A stretch of DNA of 10,877 nucleotides from an uncultured Chlorobiaceae bacterium. Lineage in GTDB: Bacteria > Bacteroidota > Chlorobiia > Chlorobiales > Chlorobiaceae. Location of the stretch: NCBI GenBank assembly GCA_903929845.1, contig CAIYWF010000002.1, forward strand, positions 1 to 10,877, written 5' to 3'. Shown here piece by piece: positions 1-6,959 of this stretch (the first letter of the stretch is position 1; each line of letters starts with the position of its first letter). The notes under the pieces were generated by a model. It saw nothing but the letters and a program-made list of their open reading frames with translations, ran no database searches and was not told where the DNA came from. Made by a program: the position numbers and the translations under genes.

Positions 1-429
1 CCTCAGCTCAGCCGTCAGTACACCGGCACAAACCAGGTTAGAGTAAGTACAGCAGGACCATGGTCAGGCAATGCAGCTCATAAAGCAGAAAAATATTATA
101 TCACCTCTGCGAAAAGAGATGACTATGGCAAGCTAAAAGTCCAGATAAGCCCCTCCTCCGGACGCAGGAAGTTGTCACCGACCAAGGAGATTATCAATAA
201 AATTATTTCCGGTGAAATCGAACTTTTTGTGCTGACAACACAACCGGATATCGGTATTGACCTCAAACAGAAAGTCCTTGACAACGAGAACCGTTATGTC
301 ATTGATTTTGACAACCGGGGTATAAAATGGACAATGAGAGACATTCCTGTTTTTTATAACTCACTGGACCAAAAGCTCTGCATTGAGATTGATCGGCGCA
401 CCTACACCCTTGATGAGTTTTTCAAGTAA
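1..429 (+). CDS. Unidentified protein, C-terminal part (5' end outside window)
   Basis: The reading frame is open from the first base to a TAA at 427-429, giving 142 codons. There is no ATG in frame; the only usable internal start is a TTG at 172, so the gene almost certainly begins upstream of the window. The visible protein is soluble-looking, mixed charged and polar, with no membrane segment and no motif I recognise. It begins with a Gly/Ser/Thr-rich stretch containing AGPWSGNAAHKAEKYY, followed by a basic patch (SSGRRKLSPTKE) and an acidic C-terminal part ending RTYTLDEFFK. It converges with cpoB, leaving only 19 bases between the two stop codons. I do not assign a function. That it is coding rests on the long open frame and ordinary codon use. 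Confidence 0.7.
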   Translation, partial: PQLSRQYTGTNQVRVSTAGPWSGNAAHKAEKYYITSAKRDDYGKLKVQISPSSGRRKLSPTKEIINKIISGEIELFVLTTQPDIGIDLKQKVLDNENRYVIDFDNRGIKWTMRDIPVFYNSLDQKLCIEIDRRTYTLDEFFK

Positions 430-448
430 ATGATCTCTTCAGGCAGGG

Positions 449-1237
449 CTATCGTAATTTCTTTTTCGCTAATCCTGCCTCGGCAGACTTTGGATAAACA
501 TTGACCAGATTAGTATATCTTAATTTTGCGTTGGTCGTGTCTCCTGTTATTTCAAAAGAGCGTGCCTGCTTGTACAGTGCAGCAGGGCGCTTGTTGCTTT
601 TGGTATATCTGGAAATCACCACTTGATATTCGAGGATAGCTTTTTCGTACCATTTTTCACTGAAGTAACTTTCAGCAATGAAAAATTGTGCATCAGCGAC
701 GAGATTAGATTTTGGATAGGTCTGCAAAAGAGTGCTGAAACTTTCCCTCGCAGCGGCATAGCTGTTTTGTTTGAGCTTTTCCATGCCCGAATTCAGTAAA
801 GCTGCATCAGTCAATGTACCGGAAGCCGTATTCACCTTTACAGAATCTTTCTGCCCCGACAATACTGCCGGAGATTGATCGGCCTCTTTGCCTAACCCCA
901 GATACTGCTCAATTTTGAGTAGTCGCGAATCCAGATCGCCAACCTGATGAAGCAGCAGAGAGTCTTGCGTCCCAAGACGGCGAAACGAGTTCTCGTTACT
1001 ATGGGCACTTTCACCCGCCTTATGAGCATTCTCTTCGATACGACCCTGCAAGCGCAAAACATCGTCGCGAACTTGCTGAACGTCTGCATAAGAAACGGCT
1101 GTCTGTGATTTGATGGTTTCAGAATCTGTTTTCAACTTTCGGACATCATATTCCACCACATTAAGATCCTGTTTTGATGCACACGAAACCAGTGCAAAAA
1201 CCGGTAAATAAAGAAACGGCTTAATCTTTTTATTCAT
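449..1237 (-). CDS. cpoB: Tol-Pal system protein CpoB/YbgF-like lipoprotein
   Basis: Predicted periplasmic partner of the Tol-Pal machine. In proteobacteria CpoB/YbgF links outer-membrane constriction with peptidoglycan synthesis. I chose the ATG at 1237 because it gives a compact signal peptide (MNKKIKPFLYLPVFALVSC) with a lipobox-like LVSC and the modified cysteine at residue 19; an ATG at 1261 would add eight residues (270 aa). After the signal come about 100 residues rich in heptad-like Leu/Val with charged residues, consistent with a coiled coil (roughly 25-110). A linker follows, then TPR-type repeats from about residue 145 to the end, including YPKSNLVADAQFFIAESYF and YPKSAEAGLAKKKL. 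E. coli CpoB is soluble, so the lipobox is a difference. It is the last gene of the operon, 79 bases after pal. No clear Shine-Dalgarno sequence precedes either start. Confidence 0.86.
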   Translation of the reverse strand: MNKKIKPFLYLPVFALVSCASKQDLNVVEYDVRKLKTDSETIKSQTAVSYADVQQVRDDVLRLQGRIEENAHKAGESAHSNENSFRRLGTQDSLLLHQVGDLDSRLLKIEQYLGLGKEADQSPAVLSGQKDSVKVNTASGTLTDAALLNSGMEKLKQNSYAAARESFSTLLQTYPKSNLVADAQFFIAESYFSEKWYEKAILEYQVVISRYTKSNKRPAALYKQARSFEITGDTTNAKLRYTNLVNVYPKSAEAGLAKKKLR

Positions 1238-1316
1238 TGACAATAAAGGTTCAGGTCTCATAATCCATTTTTAGTTTGTACCATTTCTTTATTCACCGGG
1301 CAATCAGGAATAACTG

Positions 1317-1871
1317 TTATTTTTTCATGACAAAGTGTGCACGGCGATTTTTTGCCCATGCATCTTCACCCTTGCCTGTATCAAACGGGCGCTCTTCGCC
1401 GAAACTGACAGTTTCAAGACGGGATGATGCAATTCCGAGCCTGACCAGGTATTCTTTGGCTGATGATGCACGGCGCTCGCCGAGATCCATATTGTATTCA
1501 GAGGTGCCCCTGCTATCGCAATGACCTTCAATCAGCGCCTTGTTTGCTGAATTGTTTTCCAACCACGCCGCATTTTGCTTTAACTGATTCTGGGCTTCGG
1601 CGCTCAATACTGTACTGTCAAAATCATAAAATACATCACCAAGCGGCCCGTTCTGCCACTGATCAAATCCATAGCCCGATAGAGACGCTGACGAGGATGG
1701 CGCCGATGCGGTCGGTAATGAAACTGTTTCTGGCGGAGTTACTGGTGATGAAATTTTTGGTGATGGAGCCTGTCTTCCACTCGCTTCAGGAGCAGTAACT
1801 GCGCTCCTTGATGAACACCCGGCTGTCACCATCAAGGCAAGAATAACGATGCCGTTTATTTTGCTTTTCAT
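1317..1871 (-). CDS. pal: Peptidoglycan-associated lipoprotein Pal
   Basis: Outer-membrane lipoprotein that binds peptidoglycan and is released or recruited by TolB during envelope constriction. The 184-residue protein starts at the ATG at 1871, set by a GGAG seven bases upstream and by the signal peptide that follows; the frame is open much further upstream but that part lies inside tolB. Residues 1-18 form a lipoprotein signal ending LMVTAG-C19. Residues 20-65 are a Pro/Ser/Ala-rich tether. An OmpA-like domain covers about 75-184: FYDFDSTVL, then EGHCDSRGTSEYN and GERRA. D119 and R134 fall at the spacing of the OmpA residues that hold diaminopimelate (OmpA D271/R286). The C-terminal NRRAHFVMKK matches the family. 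It follows tolB by 37 bases. It has the only convincing Shine-Dalgarno sequence in the operon. Confidence 0.95.
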   Translation of the reverse strand: MKSKINGIVILALMVTAGCSSRSAVTAPEASGRQAPSPKISSPVTPPETVSLPTASAPSSSASLSGYGFDQWQNGPLGDVFYDFDSTVLSAEAQNQLKQNAAWLENNSANKALIEGHCDSRGTSEYNMDLGERRASSAKEYLVRLGIASSRLETVSFGEERPFDTGKGEDAWAKNRRAHFVMKK

Positions 1872-1908
1872 AGGTTTTCTCCATTTAGCATTAATGTTAA
1901 TAAAAAAA

Positions 1909-3213
1909 CTACTGACAAAACTTAGACCAACTTGGTTGCATCTGTTCTCCTTCACTCTGCAACAAAGGTCTCTGATTTTCACCTGTCGATTGCATAATAT
2001 ACAATTTTTTTGACCCTTGACGGCTTGAAGTAAAGACAATCATACGCCCATCGGGAGACCAGGAAGGAGACTCGTTCTCGCCCGATTTTTCTGTCAATTG
2101 CTTTAAACCAGAACCATCAATGCCTGTAACAAATATATTGATTTCACTACCACTTTCCCATGTCGTATAGGCAATTTTATCTCCAGCAGGAGACCAGGAC
2201 GGCTGAGTATTATAACGTCCGCTGAAAGTGAGTCGGCTCACCTGACCAGACGGCAGATCCTCTATAAAGATCTGTGGCAGACCGTTTCGATCCGAAACAT
2301 AAGCCATCTTGTTACCATCAGGTGAAAAAGATGGCGAAAGATCAATTCCCTTGCTGAAGGTAAGCCTTCGGGATATCGAGCCATCTGTTTTGATGAGATA
2401 GATCTCCTGGTCACCTTCAAAGGAAAGGGTTGTTGCTACCTCCCGGCTGTTTCTCCAGCCTGGATCAATGCTGATACCGCTCTTGCCGATTGTCGAGATT
2501 TTCCCTTCTGAAAGGTCTCTGATATAAAGAGCTGGCCGCCCGGAACTGAAATCAGTATAGGCGAGATATCTTCCATCAGGAGAGAGGGCGGGCGTCAGGG
2601 AAATGGAGTGAGAATTGGTCAACTGTCGAAGCTCATGCCCGTCAAAATCACACTCATAGATCTCCTTGAACCCGGTTTTATTAGAAACAAAGACAATTTT
2701 ACTGCCGAAAATCGACTTTTTCCCGGTCAGGAGTTCAATAAGATCGGCACAGAACGCATAGCCGATTGCACGAAGCTGTTGCGGGTTGCCATTATAGGTT
2801 TTATTGAGCAGTAATTTCGCTCCTGAGGTATCGTACACCTCCATATAGAGGGTGATCGATCCTGATGTATTGCTCACTGCACCGCCTGCATACACTGCTG
2901 CGCCGACTGAATCAAGCGCTCCGAAGTTAAGTACAACTTTCTCCCCGCTGTTGTTAGTTTTCACATTAATCGGAGGCGAAATCATTGTAAACAGCCCGGT
3001 AAAATCAAGACCGTCATGAATAATGGCATCAAGACGTTCTGCCAGCCTTGACTCCTCTTTCACCGGCACATCCAGCTTGTTGAGCGCAAGAGTGATTTTA
3101 CCTGACCCTTCTTTATGGATTGCTATATACTCGCCTCTCTCTGCGGCAAATAGAGATAAAGGAAAACAAAGAAAGATCATAACTGCGGTAACGACGTATC
3201 TGAAAAATTGCAT
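1909..3213 (-). CDS. tolB: Tol-Pal system periplasmic protein TolB
   Basis: Periplasmic beta-propeller protein that passes the TolA signal to Pal. The preferred start is the ATG at 3213, which gives a normal Sec signal peptide (MQFFRYVVTAVMIFLCFPLS, cleavage likely near LFA-AE at residue 23) and a 434-residue precursor, the usual size for TolB. ATGs at 3246/3249 would place 11-12 extra residues before it. An N-terminal alpha/beta domain (about 25-165) precedes a C-terminal propeller of WD40-like PD40 repeats, seen as repeated signatures: TPALSPDGRYLAYTD, SPSFSPDGNKMAYVSDRNG, QPSWSPAGDKIAYTTW, SPSWSPDGRMIVFTSSRQG and a truncated last one, QPSWSKFC. The gene lies between the tolA-like gene and pal in the canonical order. 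No Shine-Dalgarno sequence is evident at any of the possible starts. Confidence 0.95.
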   Translation of the reverse strand: MQFFRYVVTAVMIFLCFPLSLFAAERGEYIAIHKEGSGKITLALNKLDVPVKEESRLAERLDAIIHDGLDFTGLFTMISPPINVKTNNSGEKVVLNFGALDSVGAAVYAGGAVSNTSGSITLYMEVYDTSGAKLLLNKTYNGNPQQLRAIGYAFCADLIELLTGKKSIFGSKIVFVSNKTGFKEIYECDFDGHELRQLTNSHSISLTPALSPDGRYLAYTDFSSGRPALYIRDLSEGKISTIGKSGISIDPGWRNSREVATTLSFEGDQEIYLIKTDGSISRRLTFSKGIDLSPSFSPDGNKMAYVSDRNGLPQIFIEDLPSGQVSRLTFSGRYNTQPSWSPAGDKIAYTTWESGSEINIFVTGIDGSGLKQLTEKSGENESPSWSPDGRMIVFTSSRQGSKKLYIMQSTGENQRPLLQSEGEQMQPSWSKFCQ

Positions 3214-3267
3214 ACCGAAACAAGTTTTAATGTTATAAGCGAACATCATGAAAAATATGAACCCGGC

Positions 3268-4104
3268 TTACTTCTCAATACCTTCAGGACTGAACACAAA
3301 GCCGATCCATACATCATGGGAACCTTCCTCTTTCGGCAGTGTCGGCAGAGGAGATGACTTTTCTATTGCTTTTTTTACGGAATTGTTCAGGTACTCGCTG
3401 ACGGCTGGCCTGTCAAAAATAATCTGACTAATCGTCCCGTCAGGAAGAATATTAATGCGAACATAAACCGCCATACCATTACTATTTTTGAGCAGTGTTC
3501 CGGAAAACGCCCAGTTTTTCTGAATAATTGAGGCGACTGCTGCTTTGTAGCTTTTTGAAGTTCCGCCGGTTCCATACCCTTTTCCTTCACCACCGCCTAC
3601 ACCTCTGCCACCTGAAGCGCCCCCGTTTTCCGCTCCAGATGACTTGACTTTTTGCTGAAGCTTGGCCAGAGCACTGTTAAGAGTACTGACAGAAACGGGT
3701 TGTGGTGGTGGAGTTTTCTGATCGACATGCTGTTTGATACGGTCAAGAGCCTTCTGTAGCTGGTTATTGGCAGGCTGTGAGGCCGGGGATTTCTCAGCAA
3801 GGATCTTTGGCGAAAGAGATGGCTGTAGCTGAGGCTCTTTGACAACAGGTTGCTGAACGGTTTCTACCGCCGGAGAGGGTTCGGGCTTGGTGAGAACCTG
3901 GGCAGGGATCTCTTCAGCATCACCTTCTCCGTCCGACAACTCTTGAGTACCCCCCGCAAGAGCGGGCAATGAAACAAGAGTGACACTCACAATTTTCGGC
4001 TTAACGTTATTGCCTGCATTCCATATCTGGAAAAAAACAGCGGCACAAAGCGCAAAAGCATGCGCTACCGCAGCAAGAGCAAGCCAGAGATAGAACTTTT
4101 TCAT
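3268..4104 (-). CDS. tolA: TolA/TonB-type energy transducer
   Basis: Inner-membrane-anchored protein that spans the periplasm and couples TolQ/TolR to TolB/Pal. The ATG at 4104 (278 aa) is preceded by GTGGGG; a GTG at 4113 is an alternative and directly abuts the tolR stop. Residues 5-27 form a membrane anchor with a histidine (H15 in LAAVAHAFAL) at the position expected for the functional His of TonB/TolA anchors, although the usual Ser four residues before it is Ala. A Pro/Gln/Lys-rich segment (about 70-140) includes TPPPQPV. A Gly-rich linker (about 158-182) follows, then a C-terminal TonB/TolA-like domain: AAVASIIQKNWAF, GMAVYVRINILPDGTI and SSPLPTLP. The stalk is much shorter than the long helix of E. 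coli TolA, so by composition it is TonB-like. Function is assigned mainly from position between tolR and tolB. Confidence 0.87.
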   Translation of the reverse strand: MKKFYLWLALAAVAHAFALCAAVFFQIWNAGNNVKPKIVSVTLVSLPALAGGTQELSDGEGDAEEIPAQVLTKPEPSPAVETVQQPVVKEPQLQPSLSPKILAEKSPASQPANNQLQKALDRIKQHVDQKTPPPQPVSVSTLNSALAKLQQKVKSSGAENGGASGGRGVGGGEGKGYGTGGTSKSYKAAVASIIQKNWAFSGTLLKNSNGMAVYVRINILPDGTISQIIFDRPAVSEYLNNSVKKAIEKSSPLPTLPKEEGSHDVWIGFVFSPEGIEK

Positions 4105-4113
4105 ACGCCCCAC

Positions 4114-4536
4114 TTATCGTCCACCTTCCTGTTGGCCAAAAGCAGGTTCAGTCACCATACCGATCTTTTCAATCCCGGCATCCCTGATCTGTGCCATAAC
4201 ATTCATCACCACCCCATAAGGCAATGATTTATCTGCCTTGATATAAACCTCTTTTACCTGCTTGACATCAAGAATAACTGGCAGCTTTTCACGTATTTCC
4301 GAAGCGTTTAACTGCGCATCATTAATAAAAACCTGCCCGGAGCTGTCAATACTGATCATCAGACTTTTTGCATTGACATCCATCTGGCCATGGGTCGTTT
4401 GCGGAGTATCAACCTTCACACCATGGGTCATCATGGGAGCTGTTACCATGAAAATAATCAGCAGCACAAGCATGACATCAACAAAAGGAGTGACGTTAAT
4501 GTCGCCCATCAACCGGGATTTTCCTCGATTTATCAT
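4114..4536 (-). CDS. tolR: Biopolymer transport protein TolR (ExbD family)
   Basis: Part of the TolQ-TolR proton-driven motor in the inner membrane. The 140-residue protein has the family architecture: a short cytoplasmic N-terminus, one membrane helix at about 18-36 and a periplasmic domain to the end. The signature INVTPFVDVMLVLLIIFMVT is intact; D20 in PFVDVML is the conserved membrane aspartate that carries protons in TolR/ExbD. The periplasmic domain shows SIDSSGQVFIND, VYIKADKSLPYG and a final IGMVTEP, typical of ExbD/TolR. The ATG at 4536 is 16 bases after the tolQ stop, with an AGG close upstream. The stop codon touches the tolA-like gene, which suggests coupled translation. ExbD of a TonB system would look similar; the tolB-pal-cpoB context favours TolR. 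Confidence 0.94.
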   Translation of the reverse strand: MINRGKSRLMGDINVTPFVDVMLVLLIIFMVTAPMMTHGVKVDTPQTTHGQMDVNAKSLMISIDSSGQVFINDAQLNASEIREKLPVILDVKQVKEVYIKADKSLPYGVVMNVMAQIRDAGIEKIGMVTEPAFGQQEGGR

Positions 4537-4552
4537 ATCCTGAGTTTATGGC

Positions 4553-5212
4553 CTATGGCTCGTTAAGGAGTGCTGCAACAAATTCAGGGGAAAACTCCTC
4601 AATATCGCGCTCAATGGTACTGATTTGCTGCGTAAAATAGTTATAGCCGATAACCGCCGGGATCGCGGCCGCAAGACCGGCAGCCGTAGCAATCAGTGCC
4701 TCGGAAATACCGGGCGCAACAGCAGCAAGTGAAGCCGATTGCGTCAGACTTATATTGTGAAACGACGTCATAATACCCCACACTGTCCCAAAAAGACCAA
4801 TGAATGGCGCCGTATTGCCGACGGTTGCAAGAAAAGGCACAAGAGTTGACAGATTCTTGTTTTCATTATTCGCCTCGCGCTTGATGGCACGGGCGATGCG
4901 AGCCTTGGCCTGCCGACTATTTCCCATGTCGTCAAGGGCCTTATACTCGATATAACCTGAACGAAAAATCTTTGGAAGAGAACCATGCTTGTACTTTTCG
5001 CTTTCAGTGAAAACCTTTTCGACATTGTAGACGTCGAAAAAAAAGTCAAGAAACACTCTGGACTCTTTCAGGGATTTACGGAGATAACTGAATTTGAAAG
5101 CAATGATTGCCCACGATACAATTGAGAAAGAGAGCAAGACTGACAGCACAAACAATACGACAGGTCCGGCATCCGAAATAAGGCCAAAAACACCGATTTT
5201 AGAATCAAACAT
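4553..5212 (-). CDS. tolQ: Tol-Pal motor channel protein TolQ (ExbB/MotA family)
   Basis: Inner-membrane channel subunit that, with TolR, converts the proton gradient into motion of the TolA-like protein. The 219-residue protein has three membrane helices: about 15-40, about 125-150 after a cytoplasmic loop, and about 168-192. The MotA/TolQ/ExbB signature is clear in the second and third: TVGNTAPFIGLFGTVWGIM and EALIATAAGLAAAIPAVIGYN. T143 and T176 match the pore-lining threonines described for TolQ/ExbB. The cytoplasmic loop contains the usual conserved basic run (ARIARAIKRE). The ATG at 5212 begins 25 bases after the stop of the upstream prenol kinase gene, so the two are probably cotranscribed. 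No Shine-Dalgarno sequence is visible. ExbB is the alternative name; gene order favours TolQ. Confidence 0.94.
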   Translation of the reverse strand: MFDSKIGVFGLISDAGPVVLFVLSVLLSFSIVSWAIIAFKFSYLRKSLKESRVFLDFFFDVYNVEKVFTESEKYKHGSLPKIFRSGYIEYKALDDMGNSRQAKARIARAIKREANNENKNLSTLVPFLATVGNTAPFIGLFGTVWGIMTSFHNISLTQSASLAAVAPGISEALIATAAGLAAAIPAVIGYNYFTQQISTIERDIEEFSPEFVAALLNEP

Positions 5213-5237
5213 AACAGGTAGAAAACTTATTACTGGT

Positions 5238-6821
5238 TCATAAAAAAGAATGGAAGTTCTGGATCACGATGTAGGCAAGTGCTGAACCGGAAAGAGCACA
5301 GAGTGTATTAACCAGATCATTGTTGACAAGAGGAGTGCCTTTGAGCAACCTGTTTTCAACCAATGAGCCATCAGGAGCAATACTGTGAGTCCTCTCCGTT
5401 ACCTTTTCGCGGATCGGATCAAAATACTGAGCCTGAACGGTTGCTCCAAAAAAACTGTCAACAAGACTGGCCAGAAGCCCTGAAAAACCAATGAGAAGAA
5501 ACGACTGGAGCACCCCAAAATCAAATAACCACTTGTTGTTGATCAGTATTGCACTTGCACAGATAAAAAGGGAACCGAGAAATGCGCCGGTAGTACCTGG
5601 CACAGAGACACCTCCGGATGTCCCGACAGGCACCTCTTTGAAGGTCGTCACTAACCATGCCTTGGGATTTGGCCACATGGTACCGATTTCCGTCGCCCAA
5701 GTATCAGCCTGCACCGCCGCAAGCGTTCCGAGATAGGCAAAAAAGATTGCCGGATCGTTGTTCAGAGAAAAAAGAATCATCAGCACCCAGGCAATCCCCC
5801 CGTTGGCATAGACCTGACCGGCATCCCGTTGTGAACCTTTTTCAAAAACCAGGTCAAATTTCGCCTTCCGTTTTGTGCCGAGTTTTGACAACACTGACGA
5901 CAAGAGATAAAAGGTAAGAAGGGGGACTGTCCAGGCAACACCTCCTATGCCAAAAATGGTTGTCCCGAGCAAAAATGTGGCTGTTGCTCCGCTGTTATTG
6001 AGAAACTTTACCTTTATCGAAAATACAGCCAGAAGAAAAGCAAAAAGTCCTCCAAGAAGAAAACGCTCAAGAAAAATGGTTTGATTCATTTCGAGCACAT
6101 AGAGCACATAAGCGATTGAGACGGGAATAAAGAAATTGTCGAGCCCATGCGACAAGAGCGCCTCAACTGCGGTTGCAACAAGTGCAAGAAGAAGAGCCAG
6201 CGCAAGAAGCATGACAACTGGCTTTCCAGCCAAACCCCCGCTGAAATCTTTGCTGAAGACCAAAAGAGTGGCGCTGAGCAGAAAAAAACTGCTTACAAAC
6301 ATTGCCAGCGAACCTTCAACTGTTTTTGGATTCTTGGTCAGGTGCTCAATATGCTTTTTACCGACCGAACTGCCAACCAGAGCCGCAAGCGAATCGCTGA
6401 CGCCCATAACAAGCATGGAGGTCTGGAGTATCCACTTGTGGGACTCCCAGAGAAAGAGAAGCTGAAAAAGAAAGACAAGAGGAAAAAGAAGCGAACCGTA
6501 ACTCTTTACTGCGGGTGCATGAGAGCTCTCGTCTGCCGGAATGGCAAGCAAAGAGCCAAACCACTTAAAACGGATATTCAACGCGTTAAAAAGCAGAAAG
6601 AGCAGGGCGACCAGAGCAGGATAAAAGTTGGATTGAAAATAGGCTGGTACAAAAAAAATCACGACACCCATGGCAAGATGGACGATTTTTCTGACCACAA
6701 GAGCGCTTACACCCAATTTAGTTGTCAGCAGTTCCGCAAGAAGAACAAAAAGCAACACAAGGCAGAATGTCAAAAAAAAGGCCGGGACATCCTGAGGCAA
6801 TGGGGCTTGAAGATTCAACAT
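5238..6821 (-). CDS. Fused prenol (phytol) kinase / prenyl-phosphate kinase, VTE5-VTE6 (DUF92) type
   Basis: A 527-residue polytopic membrane protein that appears to join two enzymes. The N-terminal half (about 1-250) resembles the CTP-dependent phytol/dolichol kinase family: RKIVHLAMG (44-52), GVSDSLAALVGSSVGKK (140-156), KTVEGSLAMF (166-175) and an AxEAL segment around E220. The C-terminal half (about 265-527) is a DUF92 protein: NNSGATATFLLG (275-286), QRDAGQVYANGG (331-342), ADTWATEIG (372-380) and EVPVGTSGGVS (396-406). In plants and cyanobacteria VTE5 phosphorylates phytol and the DUF92 protein VTE6 phosphorylates phytyl phosphate, so the fusion could make a prenyl diphosphate from a free alcohol. 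Phytol or farnesol released from bacteriochlorophylls would be plausible substrates; this is inference. It is the first gene of the tol-pal operon. The ATG at 6821 has no Shine-Dalgarno sequence. Confidence 0.85.
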   Translation of the reverse strand: MLNLQAPLPQDVPAFFLTFCLVLLFVLLAELLTTKLGVSALVVRKIVHLAMGVVIFFVPAYFQSNFYPALVALLFLLFNALNIRFKWFGSLLAIPADESSHAPAVKSYGSLLFPLVFLFQLLFLWESHKWILQTSMLVMGVSDSLAALVGSSVGKKHIEHLTKNPKTVEGSLAMFVSSFFLLSATLLVFSKDFSGGLAGKPVVMLLALALLLALVATAVEALLSHGLDNFFIPVSIAYVLYVLEMNQTIFLERFLLGGLFAFLLAVFSIKVKFLNNSGATATFLLGTTIFGIGGVAWTVPLLTFYLLSSVLSKLGTKRKAKFDLVFEKGSQRDAGQVYANGGIAWVLMILFSLNNDPAIFFAYLGTLAAVQADTWATEIGTMWPNPKAWLVTTFKEVPVGTSGGVSVPGTTGAFLGSLFICASAILINNKWLFDFGVLQSFLLIGFSGLLASLVDSFFGATVQAQYFDPIREKVTERTHSIAPDGSLVENRLLKGTPLVNNDLVNTLCALSGSALAYIVIQNFHSFL

Positions 6822-6889
6822 GCTTTTATTGTTATTTTATTTAAAAAATCGATGTTCACTGTACAGAATAAACAGGAAATATCCGCCAG

Positions 6890-6918
6890 ATTATAACATT
6901 TTTAATGTTTGTTTTAAT
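6890..6918 (-). promoter_or_regulatory. Predicted sigma70-type promoter with extended -10 for the prenol kinase/tol-pal operon
   Basis: On the minus strand a perfect TATAAT occupies 6890-6895 and is preceded by TG plus one base, making TGTTATAAT, an extended -10 element. The -35 region, near 6912-6918, is only weakly matched (TTAAAA-like), as is common when the -10 is extended. Transcription would begin around 6883, leaving a leader of about 60 bases before the ATG at 6821. This is a pattern match only. Confidence 0.55.
6895..6909. repeat. Perfect inverted repeat AACATT-TTT-AATGTT over the promoter
   Basis: Two perfectly complementary six-base arms are separated by three bases. The repeat lies between the -10 and -35 regions of the predicted minus-strand promoter and includes the TG of the extended -10. 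That position would suit an operator, where a bound protein blocks or remodels RNA polymerase. It is also AT-only apart from one C/G pair per arm, so chance is possible in such AT-rich DNA. Confidence 0.4.
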
Positions 6919-6959
6919 AAAAGTTTAAGTGTAATTTATATCAAATTTTCTTTTAATAC

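Noticed and set aside
441..480. Seven-base inverted repeat AGGCAGG/CCTGCCT across the cpoB stop codon, between the convergent genes
   Set aside because: The loop is 26 bases, there is no T run on either side and the repeat lies partly inside cpoB; not enough to call a terminator.
1885..1900. Imperfect palindrome TTAGCATTAATGTTAA between tolB and pal, sharing AATGTTA with 3229-3238 and with the promoter repeat at 6895-6909
   Set aside because: The shared words are short and AT-rich and occur in unequal contexts (two intergenic, one near the tolB start); chance is the simplest explanation.
1872..2039. N-terminal extension of the pal frame to an ATG at 2039
   Set aside because: It overlaps the end of tolB, encodes no signal features, and the lipoprotein signal with GGAG upstream fixes the start at 1871.
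6147..6896. Long plus-strand frame of 249 codons opposite the prenol kinase gene
   Set aside because: Its product is a Lys/Gln/Arg-rich string, as expected from reading the complement of a hydrophobic membrane protein; the minus-strand gene has clear family motifs.
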